This document shows, piece by piece, positions 42,175 through 46,817 of a DNA stretch of 46,817 nucleotides. The position numbers and the translations under genes are program-made. Every line of letters begins with the position of its first letter. Position 1 is the first letter of the stretch. The notes below the pieces were generated by a model. It was not told the origin of the DNA, made no database searches, and saw only the letters and a program-made list of their open reading frames with translations. The stretch covers positions 53,312 through 100,128 of the forward strand of contig NVUY01000007.1 of assembly GCA_002733215.1 (NCBI GenBank), given 5' to 3'. Source of the stretch: Sulfurovum sp. GTDB taxonomy: Bacteria > Campylobacterota > Campylobacteria > Campylobacterales > Sulfurovaceae.

Positions 42175-43038
42175 ATGCTAATAGAATTATATTCAGATAT
42201 GCAAAGAAATTCACAAAAAGATGATATTTTCATTTATGATAATATTCCTCAAGAATTTAAAAATAATATATTTCACTTTATTAGAAAAGACTTGACACTT
42301 GTACAGCTTGTAGAATTATATAGAGAATTACTAATGGTACGAGGAATGAAGCGTCTAATAAAAGAAACTTATCTGTCTAATCCAGATGTGTTTTTGGATA
42401 ACTTCATACAAGGCTTTGAAAATTTTATAGATAAAGAAGATGAAGTAAGTTTTCATCTAGATTTGATAGCTATTTTTGTAAATATGACTAATAATGAAAA
42501 TATTGTTAAGGGTGTCAATACTATTTTATATAAATATTCATTGGGATATCAAATTGATACAATTAAAAATCAAATTATTAGAGTAGATTCAAAATTAATC
42601 TACAAAGAAACAACGACAAAAGTATTACATCTTTTAAATGATACGAAGTTTGAAAATGCTGATGATGAGTATAGAGATGCATATGCAAAATTTAAAAGTG
42701 CAGATTATGAAAATGTATTAGTAGAAGCAAATAAAGCTTTTGAAACTACCATGAAAATTATCTGTCATTTAAAAGGGTATGGTTTACCTAAAAAACATAC
42801 TGCATCAGCATTAATTGCACATCTAAAAATGAATGACTTTATAGAAAATTTTCAAACTGACAAATTCAATGGTTTAGCTAAAACTTTAGAAAGTGTATCA
42901 ATAGTTCGTAATAATCAAGGTGGACATGGACAAGGAATTACAAAAAGAGATTTACCCATGATGTACGCTGAGTATGCCTTACAAGTTACAGCATCTAATA
43001 TTATTTTACTCATAGGAATTTATAATGAATCTCTGTAA
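42175..43038 (+). CDS. AbiJ-like abortive infection protein with HEPN-type C-terminus
   Basis: A 287-residue protein. The N-terminus (LIELYSDMQRNS...IFIYDNIPQEFKNNIFHFI) resembles the AbiJ N-terminal domain 4 family, where FSxRQ...VYxYDxIPxxLRxQI is typical. The C-terminal 120 residues match Abi-C/HEPN-like domains: FKSADYENVLVEANKAFETTMK, then RNNQGGHGQG, giving the HEPN-type Arg-x5-His pair (R245, H251). HEPN proteins of this kind are usually RNases that stop growth on phage infection. The gene is clearly more AT-rich than its neighbours, as expected for a transferred defence gene, and directly follows the putative type I toxin locus. Confidence 0.75.
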   Translation: MLIELYSDMQRNSQKDDIFIYDNIPQEFKNNIFHFIRKDLTLVQLVELYRELLMVRGMKRLIKETYLSNPDVFLDNFIQGFENFIDKEDEVSFHLDLIAIFVNMTNNENIVKGVNTILYKYSLGYQIDTIKNQIIRVDSKLIYKETTTKVLHLLNDTKFENADDEYRDAYAKFKSADYENVLVEANKAFETTMKIICHLKGYGLPKKHTASALIAHLKMNDFIENFQTDKFNGLAKTLESVSIVRNNQGGHGQGITKRDLPMMYAEYALQVTASNIILLIGIYNESL

Positions 43039-43080
43039 TATATTACATTACAAAGTAGAAAAAGTAGGATCAACATGCGT

Positions 43081-43119
43081 AGCAGAGCAAAAGCTCTGCT
43101 ATAGACTGATTACAGTCTA
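43081..43119. terminator. Bidirectional terminator between the AbiJ-like gene and rpsU
   Basis: Two hairpins: AGCAGAGC/GCTCTGCT with AAAA loop (43081-43100) and TAGACTG/CAGTCTA with ATTA loop (43102-43119), the second overlapping the rpsU stop. They lie between two convergent genes. Confidence 0.7.
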
Positions 43120-43322
43120 GCCTCGTATCTTCTAAGCATGAAGAGTTTTTTAAGGATTTTCTTGCGAGTTGCAATTTTCTCTTTTTTTCTCTTTTCAGTC
43201 TCAGTTTCGTAATGTTGTCTGGCTCTCGCTTCAGTTACGATAAGGTTTCTGTCACATTGTCTTTTGAATTTTCTATAAGCATCATCAAAAGAGTCACGTT
43301 GTGTTAAAATAATTCCTGGCAT
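43110..43322 (-). CDS. rpsU: 30S ribosomal protein S21
   Basis: A 70-residue basic protein starting [20 protein letters not shown] and ending [10 protein letters not shown], standard for bacterial S21 of Campylobacterota. A GTG at 43380-43382 could add 20 residues, but the ATG at 43322 has a very strong GGAAGGGGGTG site and gives the family start. S21 lies near the anti-Shine-Dalgarno region of the 30S subunit. Confidence 0.94.
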   Translation of the reverse strand: MPGIILTQRDSFDDAYRKFKRQCDRNLIVTEARARQHYETETEKRKKEKIATRKKILKKLFMLRRYEARL

Positions 43323-43452
43323 CGAAAAGCACCCCCTTCCTATTGAAGTTTCTCCTGGAAATATGGTAAAACCATACTTCACTTCCTCTCACTTAAGCTA
43401 CGACAATTGTCGAGAAAGTGGAGGCTGGAGGACAATAAAGTGGAGAATTATA
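43323..43452 (-). promoter_or_regulatory. rpsU promoter and long leader
   Basis: TATAAT on the minus strand (43447-43452) predicts a leader of about 115 bases. The leader contains a hairpin TATGGT/ACCATA (43362-43376) and the palindrome CGACAATTGTCG near 43412. Confidence 0.5.
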
Positions 43453-43509
43453 TCGAGTTAGGATTAATTTGTGATAAAATTGAGGCAAGAAGTTCTTTGA
43501 TCTTCTTTC

Positions 43510-43565
43510 TCGCCAAAGGCGAAGCTTTAGTGACTAAGTACTCTATGAACTTTGTTCATAGAGTA
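43510..43565 (+). promoter_or_regulatory. Two hairpins in the nnr leader
   Basis: TCGCC/GGCGA (43510-43522) and a perfect 12-base stem TACTCTATGAAC/GTTCATAGAGTA with TTT loop (43539-43565), ending 29 bases before the nnr start. No T tract follows. Role unknown; a repeat or a leader structure. Confidence 0.45.
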
Positions 43566-43594
43566 TGAGAATGAATAAATAAGAAAGAGTTGAT

Positions 43595-45001
43595 ATGAAA
43601 AAAGTATTTGAAAATTGTTATGCCTTAGACCATAAATGTTATGAAGAGTATGGACTGACTGAAGACATTCTCATGGAGCATGCTGCTGCGGGGTTGGCAA
43701 ATTATATACGCGAACACTTTGCACAAGACTCTTCTGTGCTTATTGTTGCAGGGAAAGGCAATAACGGTGCTGACGGGATCGTGCTTGCAAGACAATTGTA
43801 TGGAGATTATAATGTCAAACTCTGTGTGCCTTTTGGGGTGAAGTCTGACATGGCGATCATTCAGCTGGAGAGAGCAACCCGCTTAGGTATCAAGTTGACA
43901 GAAGAACTGTCAGATGCAGATATTGTCGTTGATGCACTCTTTGGAGCAGGACTCAACAAACCTTTAAACGAAAGTACAGAACATGTTATCCATCAACTTA
44001 ATACCTTTAAAGGATATAAAATTGCCTGCGACATGCCTACCGGAGTTGGGGAATACGGGCTCATGCCTATGGCGTTCATATCAGATGTTACACTGACTAT
44101 GGGTGCACGAAAAGAAGCACTTTTTTTAGACGAGAATAAAGATGCCGTGGGGCAGGTTCTGTGTGTAGACCTGGGTGTCTCTGCCTTGTTTTACGACGGG
44201 GAGAGTCACACTTGTGTACTCGAAGAGAGTGACTTGAAACTCCCTTCGCGCAGAAGACGGAACAGTCATAAAGGAAGTTTTGGACATGCCGCTGTATTTT
44301 GTGGAGAGAAAGAGGGTGCAGGGATCATCTCGGGGATGGCAGCAGCATCATTTGGCACTGGGCTCACGACTTTGGTCGTGCATGAAAAAGTCTCGTCTCC
44401 CCCTTACCTAATGCACTCAACCGTGGTACCGGACAATACTTCCGCTTTGGCCATCGGTATGGGGCTTGGCTGCCATTTTGAGAGTGAGTTCTTACAGAAG
44501 TATGTTGTCAAAAGTCATCTGCCCATAGTTCTTGATGCCGATAGTTGCTACAGTAAAGAGATCTTGTCTCTGCTGGAGCAAAAAGAGAGAGAGATCGTCA
44601 TCACACCGCATCCCAAAGAGTTTGTAGTGCTTTGGAAAATGCTTACGGGGGAACAGCTTACTGTGACCGAAGTACAGTCTAAACGTTTTGAAATGGTACG
44701 CAAGTTTAATGACAAGTATCCGCACGCGACACTTCTGCTCAAAGGTGCGAACACGCTCATCATGCAGGAGGATCGACTCTATATTAACCCTTTAGGCTGT
44801 TCCAAGTTAAGTAAAGGGGGCAGTGGAGATGTCCTCTCAGGTCTCATTGTCTCCTTGCTGGCACAAGGATATACTGCCATAGATGCTGCCATCCAAGCCT
44901 CTTTAGCTTTAGTGATCGCTGCCAATAATTATAAAGGTGCATCGTATGCTATGTTGCCGACAGATATTATTGATGAAATATCATTATTGGAAACAGATTG
45001 A
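43595..45001 (+). CDS. nnr: Bifunctional NAD(P)HX epimerase / ADP-dependent dehydratase
   Basis: A 468-residue fusion that repairs hydrated NAD(P)H. The N-terminal YjeF epimerase domain (about 1-205) has GKGNNGADG (53-61), DALFGAGLNKPL and CDMPTGV. The C-terminal ribokinase-like dehydratase (about 220-468) has HKGSFGHAAVF, DADS, ITPHPKEF, LLKGANTLI and LSKGGSGDVLSG. Length is near the usual 480-500. A REP-like pair separates it from purN. Confidence 0.95.
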   Translation: MKKVFENCYALDHKCYEEYGLTEDILMEHAAAGLANYIREHFAQDSSVLIVAGKGNNGADGIVLARQLYGDYNVKLCVPFGVKSDMAIIQLERATRLGIKLTEELSDADIVVDALFGAGLNKPLNESTEHVIHQLNTFKGYKIACDMPTGVGEYGLMPMAFISDVTLTMGARKEALFLDENKDAVGQVLCVDLGVSALFYDGESHTCVLEESDLKLPSRRRRNSHKGSFGHAAVFCGEKEGAGIISGMAAASFGTGLTTLVVHEKVSSPPYLMHSTVVPDNTSALAIGMGLGCHFESEFLQKYVVKSHLPIVLDADSCYSKEILSLLEQKEREIVITPHPKEFVVLWKMLTGEQLTVTEVQSKRFEMVRKFNDKYPHATLLLKGANTLIMQEDRLYINPLGCSKLSKGGSGDVLSGLIVSLLAQGYTAIDAAIQASLALVIAANNYKGASYAMLPTDIIDEISLLETD

Positions 45002-45005
45002 CAAG

Positions 45006-45027
45006 TGGTCGATTGTATCGATCCTAC
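45006..45027 (-). repeat. REP-like hairpin, left member of the nnr-purN pair
   Basis: On the minus strand: GTAG, then GATCGAT/ATCGACC with an ACA loop; one arm base has diverged. It lies four bases after the nnr stop and opposes the copy at 45047. Confidence 0.7.
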
Positions 45028-45046
45028 GGTTATATATTTTGTATTT

Positions 45047-45068
45047 GTAGGGTCGATATAATCGACCA
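45047..45068 (+). repeat. REP-like hairpin, right member of the nnr-purN pair
   Basis: GTAG, then GGTCGAT/ATCGACC with an ATA loop, followed by A. With the 45006 copy it forms an inverted pair 19 bases apart, the arrangement seen at 24.7 kb with a longer spacer. Confidence 0.75.
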
Positions 45069-45122
45069 TTAGATACAATGCTGGCATGATAAGTATTCAA
45101 ATACCCTACAGAGAGCCGATCA

Positions 45123-45701
45123 ATGGCGAATTCTAAGAAAATAGCTGTCCTGTTCAGCGGTAAAGGAAGCAACTTCGCCCATATTGTCAACACTTTACAC
45201 CATAAAGGGTTTGAAGTTGTCGTTGCTTTGACAAACAACCCAAATGCAGAGGGTATAAAAGTTGCCAAAGAAGCCTCTATCCCTCTTGAAGTCATAGACT
45301 CAAAAGCCTACGTGAGCAGAGAAGCTTTTGATGCTGTTGTGGTGGAACGCTTAGAACAGCATAACCCAGACTTGACAGTGCTTGCCGGTTTTATGCGTAT
45401 TTTGACACATGTCTTTACAGACCAGATCAAAAGTATCAACCTGCACCCCTCTTTACTCCCCCGACATAAAGGCTTAAAAGCCATAGAAAAAAGTTATGAA
45501 GATGAATATACATATGGTGGCGTATCTGTGCACTATGTAAGTTCTGAACTTGACGGGGGAGAGGTGATTTTGCAAAGAGAGATCGCCAAGGAGGGCTTGA
45601 ATTTTGAAGCATATGATGAAAAAGTGCGGAGTGTAGAAAAAGAAGCATTGGTAGAAGCTATCAGAATTGTACTAAAATTAAATTATAATTCCTCTTCCTG
45701 A
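45123..45701 (+). CDS. purN: Phosphoribosylglycinamide formyltransferase (folate-dependent)
   Basis: A 192-residue enzyme converting GAR to formyl-GAR with 10-formyltetrahydrofolate. GAR-binding FSGKGSNF (11-18), catalytic Asn106, His108 (INLHPSLLP) and Asp144 (ELDGGEVI) are all in place. It converges with the WecA-like gene, 9 bases apart. The same pathway step is also served by purT at 40572. Confidence 0.95.
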   Translation: MANSKKIAVLFSGKGSNFAHIVNTLHHKGFEVVVALTNNPNAEGIKVAKEASIPLEVIDSKAYVSREAFDAVVVERLEQHNPDLTVLAGFMRILTHVFTDQIKSINLHPSLLPRHKGLKAIEKSYEDEYTYGGVSVHYVSSELDGGEVILQREIAKEGLNFEAYDEKVRSVEKEALVEAIRIVLKLNYNSSS

Positions 45702-45710
45702 CTATGACTT

Positions 45711-46721
45711 CTAATCCCAATCATGACTTTTACGTCTTTTAAGACGTTGATCGAATAAGTTAAAATATAAATAAAAGAGAATCATAAAAAGGATCAAAGA
45801 GAGAAACTCATTTGATGGATTTAGCTGATATCCTATAATAGAAAAAACGATTTGCATAAGAACTAAGACTATCACCGTATAGCGAACATCTGCTTTAACA
45901 TTAAATAAAAAGTGATGCATATGGTTCTTATCTGCTTTAAATGGTGAGTTGCCACGCTGTATTCTACGTGTAATCACGATAAACGTATCGAGGATAGGCA
46001 TCGCAATAATAAACAAAGCAGATATAGGTGTGATATACTGCATGGCCTGTATCGCCAAGATAGATATCACCATCCCCAGGGCTAAAGAACCGCTGTCACC
46101 CATGAATATTTTTGCCGGGTTCCAGTTAAAAAATAAAAATGCAAGAAGTGTGACCGTGAAAAACGACGAGAGTGAAATAAGCAATGGGTCACTGTATTCC
46201 AAACCAATCGTTAAAAAAGTAACAAACATCACCAGAGACAAGGATGCAGCCAAACCATCCAACCCGTCCATTAAATTTAAAGCATTCGTATATCCTGCTA
46301 TGGCAAAAAATGTAAAGGGAAAAACAAACCAGGCAGGTAAAATAACCTCATATCCGAGATAGGTGCCTAAAGAATAGATGGCAAAATCATTGACATATAA
46401 CAATACCGATGCAACAAAGATGAAGAGAAATTTTGATTTAGGTGAAATGTTTTTTATATCATCCCATGCCCCTGCCATAAAGACAATGGCGATCGCTAGA
46501 TAAATATAATAATATGTTTTAAAATTTTCAAGATCAAAAAAAAGTACTACTAGAAATACCGGAAGGACAAAAGCAATACCTGCACCTCTTGGTGTCACTT
46601 TTTTATGCATGCTTCTTTCGTTGGGGATATCTACCAGCCCCAGTTTTTCAGCATACCGGATCAGAAGATAAATAGAGATAAAAGAGATGATAAAGATACT
46701 AATCAATGATAAAGTAAACAT
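45711..46721 (-). CDS. WecA/MraY-family undecaprenyl-phosphate glycosyl-1-P transferase
   Basis: A 336-residue polytopic membrane protein (about ten helices). Motifs: GLVDIPNERSMHKK...PRGAG (27-48), the DDIKN metal site (D87, D88), NALNLMDGLDGLAA (N149 on), GDSGSLALG (207-215) and the cytoplasmic HMHH (266-269). It moves an amino-sugar-1-phosphate to the lipid carrier to start O-antigen, enterobacterial common antigen or similar glycan synthesis. The ATG overlaps the 3' end of a group II intron: A and T come from the intron and G from the exon, so the native start may lie beyond the window or have been replaced. Confidence 0.9.
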   Translation of the reverse strand: MFTLSLISIFIISFISIYLLIRYAEKLGLVDIPNERSMHKKVTPRGAGIAFVLPVFLVVLFFDLENFKTYYYIYLAIAIVFMAGAWDDIKNISPKSKFLFIFVASVLLYVNDFAIYSLGTYLGYEVILPAWFVFPFTFFAIAGYTNALNLMDGLDGLAASLSLVMFVTFLTIGLEYSDPLLISLSSFFTVTLLAFLFFNWNPAKIFMGDSGSLALGMVISILAIQAMQYITPISALFIIAMPILDTFIVITRRIQRGNSPFKADKNHMHHFLFNVKADVRYTVIVLVLMQIVFSIIGYQLNPSNEFLSLILFMILFYLYFNLFDQRLKRRKSHDWD

Positions 46722-46817
46722 CGAGTAGAACTACCCCTCAACCAAAGTTTCAGTTGTAGGTAGGACCCTCACAAATCCGTACGTGCGGATTTCCCGCATA
46801 CGGCTTTTCAATGTCTT
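46720..46817 (-). mobile_element. 3' end of a group II intron (domains V and VI), cut by the window edge
   Basis: On the minus strand, 46806-46773 reads as domain V: the AGC triad in AAGCCGTA, distal helix TGCGG/CCGCA around a GAAA-type loop, a CG bulge, then TACGG, about 33-34 nt as expected. Domain VI follows (46771-46730) with stem CTACC/GGTAG and inner CAACT/GGTTG. The intron then ends in CTACTCGAT, the usual form of a bacterial group II 3' terminus. The reverse transcriptase gene and 5' end would lie beyond the right edge. One mismatch (G opposite A) next to the triad leaves activity uncertain. Confidence 0.75.

Overview
The window comes from a low-to-moderate GC Campylobacterota (epsilonproteobacterial) chromosome, most like Sulfurovum or Sulfurimonas. 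This rests on gene order (four tRNAs-tuf-rpmG-tRNA-Trp-secE-nusG-rplKAJL-rpoB-rpoC-rpsL-rpsG-fusA), on rpoB and rpoC being separate but overlapping rather than fused as in Helicobacter and Wolinella, on the FrdB/SdhB type, and on the recurrent TATAAT -10 elements without a good -35. The genus is an inference.

Layout. 1-1750: the end of a SagB-type nitroreductase gene, then a minus-strand unit yaaA / 32-aa membrane peptide / SUI1-like factor. 1837-19560: the translation and transcription superoperon, with a perfect TTGACA-17-TATAAT promoter ahead of tRNA-Thr-Tyr-Gly-Thr, and hairpins at most of the regulated gene junctions. 19800-20400: a hypothetical gene facing a small HTH regulator that has an operator-like inverted repeat. 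20494-24635 (minus): gyrB, a degenerate GGDEF-EAL protein and queF. 24829-28223 (minus): cdsA-dxr-alpha/beta hydrolase-tsaD with overlapping genes. 28290-29633 (minus): an RqcH/NFACT protein with a TTG start whose upstream region is filled by an inverted repeat pair. 29812-34228: a 4.4 kb block bounded by a 17-bp direct repeat. It holds remnants of REP-associated transposases, a PhoX-type lipoprotein phosphatase with an 11-bp-periodic operator candidate, and a diheme periplasmic cytochrome. 34255-36256: leuC and a small exported protein. 36222-38672 (minus): an Sdh/Frd pair without a membrane anchor. 38747-41735 (minus): purT, a VKOR-thioredoxin fusion and a D-2-hydroxyacid dehydrogenase. 41877-43038: the most interesting stretch, a candidate type I toxin/antisense RNA module beside an AbiJ-like HEPN defence gene. 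43110-46721: rpsU, nnr, purN and a WecA-like transferase. The right edge is the 3' end (domains V and VI) of a group II intron abutting the WecA-like start codon.

Two repeat families recur. One is a REP-like hairpin with a GTAG (once GCAG) foot, in six copies, four of them as two inverted pairs. The other is an inverted pair of GTTCCCA...TGGGAATGCATAC hairpins. Two decayed RAYT transposase fragments in the same window offer a plausible past source for the GTAG-footed repeats.

Most of the window is ordinary housekeeping. The candidate new biology is the putative type I toxin-antitoxin locus (41877-42090), the PhoX/diheme-cytochrome block with its flanking repeats, and the intron-derived start codon at the right edge.
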